Origin: Clostridia bacterium
GTDB lineage: Bacteria; Bacillota; Clostridia; Christensenellales; Aristaeellaceae
DNA: 64,000 nt
NCBI GenBank assembly: GCA_017501255.1
Contig: JAFVXE010000059.1
Span: 1 to 64,000 of the forward strand
Direction of reading: 5' to 3'
The notes under the pieces are model-generated. The model was not told where the DNA came from and did not search any database. It saw nothing but the letters and a program-made list of their open reading frames with translations. The position numbers and the translations under genes are program-made. This document shows, piece after piece, positions 35,333 through 44,400 of this stretch (positions are counted from its first letter, which is position 1; every line of letters begins with the position of its first letter).

Positions 35333-36336
35333 GCTTCCAGGCCTCCTTCCGTAGCACTTGTGGCCGTTCTGGACAGAAGACGCTTTCTTCTGGACATTTC
35401 GATGGAACGACGCTGAGCCAGTGCGTCCACCACAACGATCACAATCAGCATAATGCCGGTGATGGTGTTATCGTACGTGGGCGGCAGGCCGATGAAAACC
35501 AGCAGACGGCTGATGGAAGCCATGATGACTGCGCCGATGGCAGCGCCGATCATGTTGCCCAGGCCGCCGGAGAGGGAAATACCGCCCAGCACACAGGCTG
35601 CGATAGCAGTCATTTCGTATCCGTTACCGGCAACCGTCATTACCTGACCATACTTGGAGGCGAACACGAAACCGCCCAGACCTGCGAACATACCGCACAG
35701 CACATAGGCCAGCAGCTTGGTGCTCTTTACATTGATACCGACCAGATTGGCGCCGCCGGCATTATCGCCCACCGCAATGAAGTACTTGCCCTTGCGGGTC
35801 TTGGTAAGCACGATGTGAGCGATGGCAACCAGCGCAATGGCGATGGTGTAGAACAGGGTGATCTCCGCAAAGAGCACCTTGTTGCCGTATGCGCCGATGG
35901 TGCCGTTGAAGTTTTCAACGGTGCGTCCGTCGGAAACCAGGAAGATCAGACCACGGATGATGCCGTTGGTACCCAGGGTGAAGATCAGGGAGGGAACGCC
36001 GAAGAGGGCGACGCCCAAACCATTGACCAGACCCACCAGAGCGCCAACGCCGATGCACACGGCGATCATGGTAACCACGCTGCCATCCTGCTGAGCGATC
36101 AGACCGGTCATGGCGGCGGTGAGGCCCAAAGTTGCGCCGATGGAAACATCGATTTCACCGGTCATGATGACAAAGGCGATACCGATGGCCAGCAAAGTGT
36201 ACATGGTTGCGTTGTTGAAGCAACCGATGATGCTGGAATACTTAAAGAAGGAAGGATCTACGATACCGGTAATGATGAACAGCACCACCAGGAAGATCAG
36301 GCTGGACATCCACCGGGCTTTCAGCAGGTTTTTCAT
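35329..36336 (-). CDS. lsrC: AI-2 ABC transporter permease (LsrC-like)
   Basis: This permease of about 335 residues has MTGEIDVSIGATLGLTAAM and ACVLGGISLSGGLGNMIGA, typical of the ribose/AI-2 class. The start at 36336 lies one base after the lsrA stop. An upstream ATG at 36360 would overlap lsrA by 23 bases and cannot be excluded. It pairs with LsrD. Confidence 0.9.
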   Translation of the reverse strand: MKNLLKARWMSSLIFLVVLFIITGIVDPSFFKYSSIIGCFNNATMYTLLAIGIAFVIMTGEIDVSIGATLGLTAAMTGLIAQQDGSVVTMIAVCIGVGALVGLVNGLGVALFGVPSLIFTLGTNGIIRGLIFLVSDGRTVENFNGTIGAYGNKVLFAEITLFYTIAIALVAIAHIVLTKTRKGKYFIAVGDNAGGANLVGINVKSTKLLAYVLCGMFAGLGGFVFASKYGQVMTVAGNGYEMTAIAACVLGGISLSGGLGNMIGAAIGAVIMASISRLLVFIGLPPTYDNTITGIMLIVIVVVDALAQRRSIEMSRRKRLLSRTATSATEGGLEA

Positions 36337-36337
36337 G

Positions 36338-37861
36338 TTACTGTTCCACCGCCTTTTCATTCTTGATGCCGAAAGAGGCGCTGGTCAGCACATCCTGCGT
36401 AATCTCATCGTGCTGGAATTCGCCGTTGATGCGACCCTGGAACACGGTGATGGCACGGTCGGCCAGTTCCACGACCTCCTCAATATCGGAGGAAACCATC
36501 AGTACAGCAACACCGGCTTCCTTCAGCTGACGGATGATGTTGTACACGTCCGCACGGGCTGCGGCGTCGATACCGCGGGTGGGCTCGTCCAGAATGACCA
36601 CTTTGGGCTGCGTAGACAGGGAACGGGCGATGACCACCTTCTGCTGGTTACCGCCGGACAGGCTGCCGATCAGGTCATCCAGAGAAACGATCTTGGTACG
36701 GAAGTCATCCACGTACTTCTGGGAGATCTCCTTCTGGCGGCGGCGGTTCATGTCTATCCGGCCGATTTCCTTGGAGCCCAGCAGAGCGGAAGTGGTATTG
36801 GAAGAGATGGAGCGAATCTTGAACAGACCATGATAGTGACGGTCTTCGGGCACAAAGTTGATGCCTTCCTGCAGCACCTGCTTGGTGGAATAGCCGGTGA
36901 TATCCTTACCATCCAGCTCCACAGTGCCGTTGAGCGTCTTGTCCCGGCCGAAAATGGTGCTGATCAGCTCGGTACGACCTGCGCCAACCACGCCTGCGAT
37001 ACCCAGAATCTCACCGGGGTACAGGTCGAAGGAAATATCGGCGAAGCCGTATCCGCACAGATTGCGAACCTTCAGAACGGGTTCCACGCCTTCATACTGA
37101 ATAGCCTTGTAGTTGCCGCTGCCATCATCCCGCATTTCAGCGTCGTCAGGCAGCAGACCACGGATCAGCATTTCCTTGGTGAAGTTCTCCACCGGGCCTT
37201 CCAGCGTGATCAGACCATCCTTCATGATGGCCACGTTGGTGGCAATCTCAAACACCTCGTTGAGGCGGTGGGTGATGTAAATCATGCTGATGCCCTTCTG
37301 TTTCAGGTCCTGCACCACCTTGAAGAGGCTCTGAACCTCGCTGAAGGTGAGGGCGCTGGTGGGCTCATCCAGAATGAGCACCTTGGCTTCACGCATCAGA
37401 CCACGGAGAATCTCCACCAACTGCTGCTCGGCAATGGAAAGGGTGTTGGCTTTGCGCTGCAGATTCAGGTTGAATCCCAGACCTTCCATGTGCTTTTCCA
37501 GACGCTTCTTCAGATCGGCTTCCTTTTCATTGAAGCCCATCAGGATGTTCTCCAGAACCGTCATGTTGGGGAACAGCAAAGGCTCCTGGGGCACCAGATA
37601 GATGCCTTCGGCCAGTGATGCGGAGGGCTTGCCCAGCTTGAGCAGCTTTTCGCCCATGTAAATCTCGCCCTCATCGGCCTGATAAATGCCCATGATGATC
37701 TTGACCAACGTGCTCTTGCCGGCGCCATTGCCGCCGATCAAAGCGACCACGGATCCCTGCGGAACTTGCAGATCAATACCCTTCAGCACAACGTTGATGC
37801 CGAACGACTTTTTGATCCCCCGAACCGTTAAGCCGGAAGCCTTGTTCAAAGGCTCGTTCAT
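36338..37861 (-). CDS. lsrA: AI-2 ABC transporter ATP-binding protein (LsrA-like)
   Basis: This 507-residue protein has two ABC domains, the RbsA/LsrA layout. The first has GGNGAGKSTLVK and ILDEPTSAL. The second has GVVGAGRTELIST, LSGGNQQKVVIARSL and VILDEPTRGID. I chose the start at 37861, placing GGAGGG 8 bases upstream; a longer GTG frame would put the RBS inside the gene. It heads the lsrACDBF operon and is divergent from lsrR. Confidence 0.93.
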   Translation of the reverse strand: MNEPLNKASGLTVRGIKKSFGINVVLKGIDLQVPQGSVVALIGGNGAGKSTLVKIIMGIYQADEGEIYMGEKLLKLGKPSASLAEGIYLVPQEPLLFPNMTVLENILMGFNEKEADLKKRLEKHMEGLGFNLNLQRKANTLSIAEQQLVEILRGLMREAKVLILDEPTSALTFSEVQSLFKVVQDLKQKGISMIYITHRLNEVFEIATNVAIMKDGLITLEGPVENFTKEMLIRGLLPDDAEMRDDGSGNYKAIQYEGVEPVLKVRNLCGYGFADISFDLYPGEILGIAGVVGAGRTELISTIFGRDKTLNGTVELDGKDITGYSTKQVLQEGINFVPEDRHYHGLFKIRSISSNTTSALLGSKEIGRIDMNRRRQKEISQKYVDDFRTKIVSLDDLIGSLSGGNQQKVVIARSLSTQPKVVILDEPTRGIDAAARADVYNIIRQLKEAGVAVLMVSSDIEEVVELADRAITVFQGRINGEFQHDEITQDVLTSASFGIKNEKAVEQ

Positions 37862-37892
37862 GTGTAAACCCTCCACAGTGCATAAATGTTTT

Positions 37893-37948
37893 ATGTAACG
37901 TTATTTTGTTTACGCTGTTATTCTATCGTTTCGCAGATCATTTGTCAA
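37893..37948 (-). promoter_or_regulatory. lsrA operon promoter with candidate LsrR half-sites
   Basis: TTGACA (37943-37948) and TAGAAT (37920-37925) on the minus strand have a 17-base spacer. Downstream, TGTAACGTTAT (37894-37904) and the inverse CGTAAACA (37914-37907) carry the words repeated near lsrR. Confidence 0.78.
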
Positions 37949-38092
37949 TACCAAAATCAAAATTCATCCGTTGAGTAACCGCTAAAACGTTTGAATCGGC
38001 CAATTCTGTATCGATATGGAATTTTATTTCCCCTATCGGACACATTTTGGTTACACAAAAGTTTCGTAAGCAAGTTTTTTCCTTCTTTTTCA

Positions 38093-38135
38093 TTGACAGC
38101 CAAACCAGCTCATGATATACTGTAAACGGGTTACA
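38093..38135 (+). promoter_or_regulatory. lsrR promoter with operator palindrome
   Basis: TTGACA (38093-38098) and TATACT (38116-38121) have a 17-base spacer. TGTAA-ACGGG-TTACA (38121-38135) overlaps the start point, the position of a repressor site. More GTTACA words occur at 38050 and 38130. The rest of the 300-base gap is AT-rich and holds no gene. Confidence 0.8.
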
Positions 38136-38174
38136 TTTGTCACACTCCAAAACTTTTGATTAAGGATGGCCTGC

Positions 38175-39098
38175 ATGGATTACGAAGATGCCCTGATGGC
38201 CAAAGCGGCCTGGTATTACTACTTTCAGGATATGACCCAGCAGCAGATCTCCGAGCGTATCGGTATCAGCCGTATCCGGGTAATCCGCCTGTTGGAAAAA
38301 GCCCGTCAGACCGGCATGATTCAATTCAGTCTGCGCAAGGGCAATGAGGAACGCCTGAAAATCGAAAAGCAGCTGATGGAAACCTATGGGCTGGAGGATG
38401 TCTTCGTGGTGCCGAGCCCGGAGGATCCCCAGCAGATCAACGCCAATATAGCGGAAGCAGCCAGTATGTACATCCGCGAGCGGCTCAACGAAAGCAGCGT
38501 TATCAATATCGGTTACGGCGATACGCCCAGCCGGGTGCTGAACAATCTGGCCACTGTGGCGGAGCAGACCATCACCTGCGTCTCCCTCACCGGCGGCGTC
38601 AGTTACTATCTGCCCAATGCCCGCAGCAATGTTTTCAATGCAAGGCTGTATCTGATCCCCGCTCCCCTGCTGGCATCCAGCAAGGAAATGGCCGATGCCA
38701 TCCATCAGGAAAACAGTGTTAAGGAAATCAGCCGGATGATCTCCCTGGCACAGCTCACCGTGGTGGGTATCGGCTCCATGGATCAGGCGGCTACCATCGT
38801 ACATTCCGGCATTCTCAGTAGCAACGATCTGCAATACCTGGCCATGCAGGGCGCAAAGGGCGATATTCTCGGTCATTTCATCGATGAGAACGGACAGCTG
38901 ATCCACAGCTCCATCGAGGATCGGCTCATCGCCACCTCCACCGACAAACTGTGCCAGCTGAACAACGTGATCGGCGTGGCTGCCGGTAAAGTGAAGGCCG
39001 AGGCCATTCTGGCCGTTCTGAAAGGGCGCATCCTGGATACCCTCATCACCGATACCGATACCGCCGAAGCCATTCTGGCAGCGGATCACCGGCTCTAA
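38175..39098 (+). CDS. lsrR: SorC-family AI-2 regulator (LsrR-like)
   Basis: This regulator of about 307 residues has an N-terminal HTH (DMTQQQISERIGISRIRVIRLLEKARQTGMI) and a C-terminal sugar-binding domain (NIGYGDTPSRVLNNL; TGGVSYYLPNARSNVFNARLYLIPAPL). LsrR represses lsr genes until phospho-AI-2 binds. The start at 38175 has AAGGA 8 bases upstream; an ATG at 38166 overlaps that site. It is divergent from lsrACDBF and upstream of lsrK. Confidence 0.93.
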   Translation: MDYEDALMAKAAWYYYFQDMTQQQISERIGISRIRVIRLLEKARQTGMIQFSLRKGNEERLKIEKQLMETYGLEDVFVVPSPEDPQQINANIAEAASMYIRERLNESSVINIGYGDTPSRVLNNLATVAEQTITCVSLTGGVSYYLPNARSNVFNARLYLIPAPLLASSKEMADAIHQENSVKEISRMISLAQLTVVGIGSMDQAATIVHSGILSSNDLQYLAMQGAKGDILGHFIDENGQLIHSSIEDRLIATSTDKLCQLNNVIGVAAGKVKAEAILAVLKGRILDTLITDTDTAEAILAADHRL

Positions 39099-39110
39099 CC
39101 GCTCAGGAAC

Positions 39111-39132
39111 AATAGAAGCAAAACATTCTATT
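39111..39132 (+). repeat. AT-rich inverted repeat before lsrK
   Basis: AATAGAA (39111-39117) and TTCTATT (39126-39132) flank an 8-base centre between lsrR and lsrK. It might be an operator. It has too little GC for a terminator. Confidence 0.35.
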
Positions 39133-39167
39133 CTAATAGGTAGTCAACATGAAAGGGAGGACCTCAA

Positions 39168-40736
39168 ATGGCACAACAATACCTGATGGCTGTTGACGCA
39201 GGCACCGGCAGCGTTCGGGCCGTGCTCTTCGATACCGAAGGCAAGCAGCTGGGCTGCGTACAGCAGGAATGGACCCACGCAGAAGATCCCCGTTTCCCCG
39301 GCAGCATGGATTTTGACTGGGTGCACAACTGGGAACTGGCCAGCGGCTGCATCAAGGGCGTTCTGGCTGAAACCGGCATCGACCCCAAGGACATTGCCGC
39401 TGTCAGCACCACCTGTATGCGCGAGGGCATTGTTCTGTATGATGCAGACGGCAAGGAAATCTGGGCTTGTGCAAACGTGGACGCCCGCAGCAACGACGAA
39501 GTGGGCGAACTGATCCGCATGAATCCCGAACTGGAAAAAGAGATTTACAGCCTTTCCGGCGAAACCTACGCTCTGGGCGCTCTGCCCCGCATTCTGTGGG
39601 TCAAGAACAAGATGCCCGAGATTTACGAGAAGACCGCCATGGTGGGTATGTTCAACGACTGGCTCATCTACAAGCTGACCGGCGTGCTGGCTGTAGAGCC
39701 TTCCAATGGTTCCACCACCGGTATTTTCAATCTGGAAACCCGTGCATGGGATCCTTCCATTATGCGCAAGGTGGGTCTGAAGGACGACATCTTCCCCCCG
39801 GCAGCCGAGTGCGGTCAAGTGATCGGTCAGGTGAACGAGAAGGGCGCTGCCGATACCGGTCTGGCCGTTGGCACCAAGGTGGTCACCGGCGGCGGCGACG
39901 CACAGCTGGGCTGTGTGGGCGTTGGCGTGGTGGATCCCAGCCAGGCGGCCATTTTCGGCGGCAGTTTCTGGCAGTATGAGTTCAATACCCCCAATCCCAA
40001 GACTGACGAAAAGTGCCGTGTGCGTGTGAATTGCCACGCTGTGCCCGGTATGTGGCAGTATGAGGCCCTGGCTTTCAAGCCCGGCCTGACCATGCGCTGG
40101 TACCGGGATGCCTTCTGTCAGGAGGAAGTGCGCAAAGCCGCTGAACTGGGCACCGATCCCTATCAGCTGATGAACGAGGAAGCCGCCAAGATTCCCGCCG
40201 GCTGCTACGGCATGATGTGCACCTTCAGCGATGTGATGAACTTCATTGCCTGGCGGCACGCTGCCCCCACCTTCACCAACTTCGACTTCGATCCCGAGAA
40301 GTTCAACAAGTACACCTTCTACCGTGCCATCATGGAAAACACCGCCATGATCGCCAAGGGCCACATGGAACTGGTGCACGAAGCCACCGGTAACCGCCCC
40401 AGCGAAGTGGTGTTCGCTGGTGGCGCCAGCAAGGGCGACATCTGGTGCCAGATCGTCAGCGATGTGCTGGGCCTGCCGGTGAAGGTGCCCGTTGTGCGTG
40501 AGGCCACCGCTCTGGGCGCTGCCATTCTGGCGGGCTACGGCGTTGGCATCTACAAGGACATCAGCGAGGCTTCCCGCCGTCTGGTGAAGTGGGCCAAGGT
40601 GTACGAGCCCAACATGGAAAACCACGCCGTCTACAACGAGATGTTTGCCACCTGGCGCAAGGTGTACGATGCTCAGCTGGCCCTCAGCGACGAAGGCACC
40701 ACCCGCTATATGTGGGTTGCTCCCGGTCTCCAGTAA
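39168..40736 (+). CDS. lsrK: autoinducer-2 kinase
   Basis: This 522-residue FGGY-family kinase phosphorylates internalised AI-2 (DPD) and so traps it and triggers LsrR release. It starts AQQYLMAVDAGTGSVRAVLFD (phosphate loop), with CANVDARSNDEV, LTGVLAVEPSNGSTTGIF, GGGDAQLGCVGVG and the C-terminal VFAGGASKGDIWCQIVSDVLGLPV. Length and motifs match LsrK. The RBS is GGGAGGACC. Confidence 0.95.
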   Translation: MAQQYLMAVDAGTGSVRAVLFDTEGKQLGCVQQEWTHAEDPRFPGSMDFDWVHNWELASGCIKGVLAETGIDPKDIAAVSTTCMREGIVLYDADGKEIWACANVDARSNDEVGELIRMNPELEKEIYSLSGETYALGALPRILWVKNKMPEIYEKTAMVGMFNDWLIYKLTGVLAVEPSNGSTTGIFNLETRAWDPSIMRKVGLKDDIFPPAAECGQVIGQVNEKGAADTGLAVGTKVVTGGGDAQLGCVGVGVVDPSQAAIFGGSFWQYEFNTPNPKTDEKCRVRVNCHAVPGMWQYEALAFKPGLTMRWYRDAFCQEEVRKAAELGTDPYQLMNEEAAKIPAGCYGMMCTFSDVMNFIAWRHAAPTFTNFDFDPEKFNKYTFYRAIMENTAMIAKGHMELVHEATGNRPSEVVFAGGASKGDIWCQIVSDVLGLPVKVPVVREATALGAAILAGYGVGIYKDISEASRRLVKWAKVYEPNMENHAVYNEMFATWRKVYDAQLALSDEGTTRYMWVAPGLQ

Positions 40737-40778
40737 TGGCTTGCATTGATCAAAAAGAATAACAGAGGAGGAACCGTT

Positions 40779-41129
40779 ATGTATATCATCCACGAAAATG
40801 ATCGTGAATACCGTTTCGGCGACAGCGGCCCCAAGTACCTGATGAAAGGCCCCCGCATGAACTTTGCCATGGTGCAGTTCCAGCCCGGCCAGGATTTCAA
40901 GGCCCACTACCACAATATTATGGAAGAAAACTTCTTCATTCTGGAAGGCGAAGTGGACGTAATCGTTGACGGCGTGGTGAATCACCTGACCCCCGGCCAG
41001 CTGATCCACATCGAGCCCGGCGAAATCCATTATGTGCGCAATCCCTACGACAAGCCCGTGAAGATGATCTCCACCCTGGCTCCCTTCACCGATCCCGACA
41101 AGGTGGATGTGGAGAATTACACCTGGTAA
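40779..41129 (+). CDS. cupin-domain protein downstream of lsrK
   Basis: This is a 116-residue single cupin. Motif 1 is GQDFKAHYHNIMEENFFILEGE (two His and a Glu as metal ligands) and motif 2 is PGQLIHIEPGEIHYVRN (His ligand). The start at 40779 follows AGAGGAGG. It lies 42 bases after lsrK, before a terminator. No named family is clear. Its position suggests isomerisation or degradation of phospho-AI-2, the place LsrG holds in enteric bacteria, but the fold differs. Confidence 0.85.
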   Translation: MYIIHENDREYRFGDSGPKYLMKGPRMNFAMVQFQPGQDFKAHYHNIMEENFFILEGEVDVIVDGVVNHLTPGQLIHIEPGEIHYVRNPYDKPVKMISTLAPFTDPDKVDVENYTW

Positions 41130-41164
41130 GCCGTATGAACAGGCCGCAGAGGGACCATCCCCCC

Positions 41165-41235
41165 TGCAGGGTATGGGCAGAGCCCATGCACCTTGCGCCT
41201 TTGATCGAATCGCATGGATTGATCGACAGTCTGAG
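41165..41235 (+). repeat. core of a structured intergenic repeat (copy 1)
   Basis: TATGGGCAGAGCCCATG, then ACCTTGCGCC, then ATCGACAGTCTGA about 30 bases later. The same three blocks occur at 62262-62376. The first block is a hairpin (ATGGGC-aga-GCCCAT) with an A-T pair where copy 2 has G-C. Confidence 0.75.
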
Positions 41236-41266
41236 AGCTTCGGATTCTGTTCCGAAGCTCTTTTTC
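41235..41266 (+). terminator. terminator of the lsrRK-cupin operon
   Basis: GAGCTTCGGA (41235-41244) pairs with TCCGAAGCTC (41251-41260), followed by TTTTTCC. The remaining stretch to 41489 contains a small GCAGCC/GGCTGC hairpin (41309-41325), no clear promoter and no gene I can support. Confidence 0.88.
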
Positions 41267-41489
41267 CTATCCAGATTTGCTGAACACGGCAGCATCCTGC
41301 GAAAACGCAGCCTGCGAGGCTGCCGGGCATCCTCGGTAATCCATGTTATTTCCCTTTGCAGGCGCACACCGGCCTTATCGCAATTCACCATTGTCAGAAG
41401 ACCTCTATACAGTCCACCTGCATCCCTCTATCATAACGCTGCCGCAAACCGTGCACACTATCCGCATGATGGATGCGGAGGTACTTGAT

Positions 41490-44400
41490 ATGCTATGGAT
41501 TCTTCCTGTTGCCGGCCTTGTTTTTCTGACCATTTATCTGCTCATGGCAAACCCATTCAGACATACACCCCCAATCCGTCAGGCGCCTCTTGCAGATGCG
41601 CTGCCGGATTATCTGCAAACACTGGCAGCCCGCCCCATCCGGCGTTCGCCGGTTCATTTGCGAACCCATCCGCATATGCAGCGCAAGCTGGAGTCGTCCC
41701 TTCGTTTTCTCAACCAGCTGCCCCGGGAAGAACTGCTGCCGGCTGCCCAGTGGCTCAACGACCACGGGCGGATGCTACAGGAAGAAGCCGCTGCTTTACG
41801 TCAGTCGCTGAAAAAAGCGCCAGCGCTGCCCGCTTTCCAGGACGGAGAAAGCCGCATTGGCTGCTTTGCCCGGTTGTTTTTTGCTCACAACAATGCAGAA
41901 GTAACCGCTCACCGATTGAGTCAGGCGGTGGAGGCGTGGCAGCAGGAGGTGCCCTTCACCGTTCGTGAACTGGAAGCGTTGCTGCCTGCGCTGAAAAATG
42001 CCCTCATGACCCTGCTGTGCGACCTTGCCGGTCAATGCGCAGATGAGCAACATATTCTTGCTGCGGCAGATGAAACTGTGGCACAGCTGGAAAACCAGCA
42101 GGAAAAAAAGGCTGCCAAACTCTTTGAACAGCACCGGCACCACCGGCTGTATCTGTCCCGGCTCACTGCCTGCGTTCGCAAAGCGCCGGAAGGGGATGCT
42201 GCCCTTTGGATGCGGCAACTGCCGCTGATCTTTTCAGAATCCGATGAACAGCTGACCGAAGAGGAACGGCTGCATCAAAGCGAGGCGGTGCGTTGGGTCA
42301 GCAATGCCATCAGCTCCTTGCAACAGCTGGACCATTTGCCCTGGAAACAGCTGCTGGAAAGCTGGAGCCAATGCCACAGGCTGTTTTTGCAGGATGCAAC
42401 CTACGCTGCCATGGATGCGGAAAGCCGCAACCGCTACCGTCAGTTGGCGGGAGAAATCGCCCGGTTCGGTTTTCTCAGCGAACGGATGGTCTGTGAAGCC
42501 GCTCTGAACCTTGCCAGCGGCTATCCCGCCGAGGATATCCGTTCACACACCGGCTTCTATCTGTTGGACGAAGGCTTATCTGCGCTGTTTCAGGCTCTGC
42601 GGCTGAAATCCAGCATCCGCTTACGGTTTCGACTGGGAATGAATGTAACCAAACCATGGCGGTATTTGTGCATTGGCTTGTTTGTGATGGTTCTCCTCCT
42701 TTTGATACTGCTGGGTTCCTCTCCCCTATTGTGGCTGCTGGCCGCTATTTTGCTGAGCGTCAGCCTTGCCCGGATGTTTCGTCCATTACTCCAGCGCTGG
42801 ATGCTGCCGCCTTTCGCGCCCCGCATAGCATTGGATGCACTGCCGGAAGAAGCTCAAACGCTGGTGGTTTGTCCGGTAATGCTGAATGATGCCAACCATG
42901 CGCTGCAAGCGGTGCGGCATCTATCCATCCTGCAAAAGGCCAACCCGGATCCACATCTGCACTTCATGCTGCTGGGCGATTTTCGGGATAGTATGGCAGG
43001 CAGTCTGGCCAATGATGAGGAGATCGTCTCCACCGCAGCAGCAGCCATCCGTGCACTGAAAAACGATACCGGGCATCCGTTTTTCTATTTCCAGCGAGAG
43101 CGGATTTATCACCTGCCCGATCATGTGCATATGTGCCGGGAACGAAAGCGTGGCAGCCTGGAAACCCTGATGAAATTGATGGGAGGCCAGGATATTGAAG
43201 ACACCTTTGCCTATGCCTCCATACAGCCGGAAAAACTGGCCGGACAATACCGTTACCTGATCACGCTGGACAACGATACACTGCTGCCGCCGGGCGCTGC
43301 GCTTCTGTTGGTGGGCGCTATGCTGCATCCATTGCAGCGGCGTACGGTTCTGGGGGATCATCTGCGCGGGATTTCCATCCTGCAACCGCAAATCAGGACT
43401 GCGCTTCATATGGCGCAAACGCCGCTGGCACGATTGCTGGCGGCATCGGACAAGCGGGATGGCTTCGAACCATTGTCCGTTCAAACACACGATCTGGGCA
43501 ATGGCATCATAGACCCGAAAGCTCTGCTGAAGGCCACCAGCGGTCAGTTTATTCCGGGCGCAGTGCTTTTTCCGGAATTGTTGGAGGGGCTGCTGGGAGG
43601 CTGCACCCATACCGGCGATATCGCCCTTTATGCAAGCAAGCCGGAAACCCTCTCCCGCTGGCTCAGCCAGCAGCACCGCCATATACGGGGCGTATGGCAG
43701 CTGCTGCCCTATGTGCTGCGCCTTCCGGGCATCCAGCCTGAACGCAATGCCCTGCTCAGAGGGGACAAACGCCGTATCTGGCTGATGCTGGGAGAAACCC
43801 TGCTAAAGCCGCTGCAACTGCTGACGCTGTTTCTCTGTGTGCTTCTTCATGAACCATTGCTTCTGCTGCTTTGTCTTCTGGCGCTGGATCTTCCCTTGCT
43901 GAAAAGCAATGTTTCCAATGCCGTCATGTTTCTGGTGAAATTGAGCATTCTTCCGGCAGAAGCCATATTCCGCATAGACGCTATCGCAAGAACCCTCTAC
44001 CGCCTGCTTTTCTCGCACCAGAAGCTGCTGGAATGGGCCCCGGTGGCCGAGCTCACGCATACGCCTGCCAAGCCCGATATGCGCTTTTTCTACATGAACA
44101 TGGCTGCTGCCGGCAGCCTGGCCTTGCTGTGCATTCTGCCCGGCGCACTGCGTTTTCCGGGCATTGGGCTGGCCGCCTTCTGGACAGCTGCGCCCTTCTG
44201 GCTTCCTTCTCTGGAAAAAAGCATGGAACCGGCGATCAAACCAACCGGCTATATGCGGGAAGTACTGTTGCGCCTTGCACAGAGTACCCTTCTGTTCTTC
44301 GAGACCGCCATCACCCCCGATGATCACGGTCTGCCGCCGGACAATGTGCAGATCGATCCCAACAAAGGGATTGATCACCGTACTTCGCCTGCGGATATCG

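Noticed and set aside
37938..38150. A 70-codon open frame between lsrA and lsrR
   Set aside because: The region carries two strong divergent promoters and repeated operator words; no ribosome binding site precedes the frame.
39144..41330. A 728-codon open frame on the minus strand
   Set aside because: It is antisense to lsrK and the cupin gene, with a His/Gly-rich composition typical of shadow frames.
41135..41488. A 117-codon open frame after the cupin gene
   Set aside because: It runs through the structured repeat and the terminator at 41235-41266. Similar words (CRVWAEP, LIDSL) come from the repeat itself, not from a protein.
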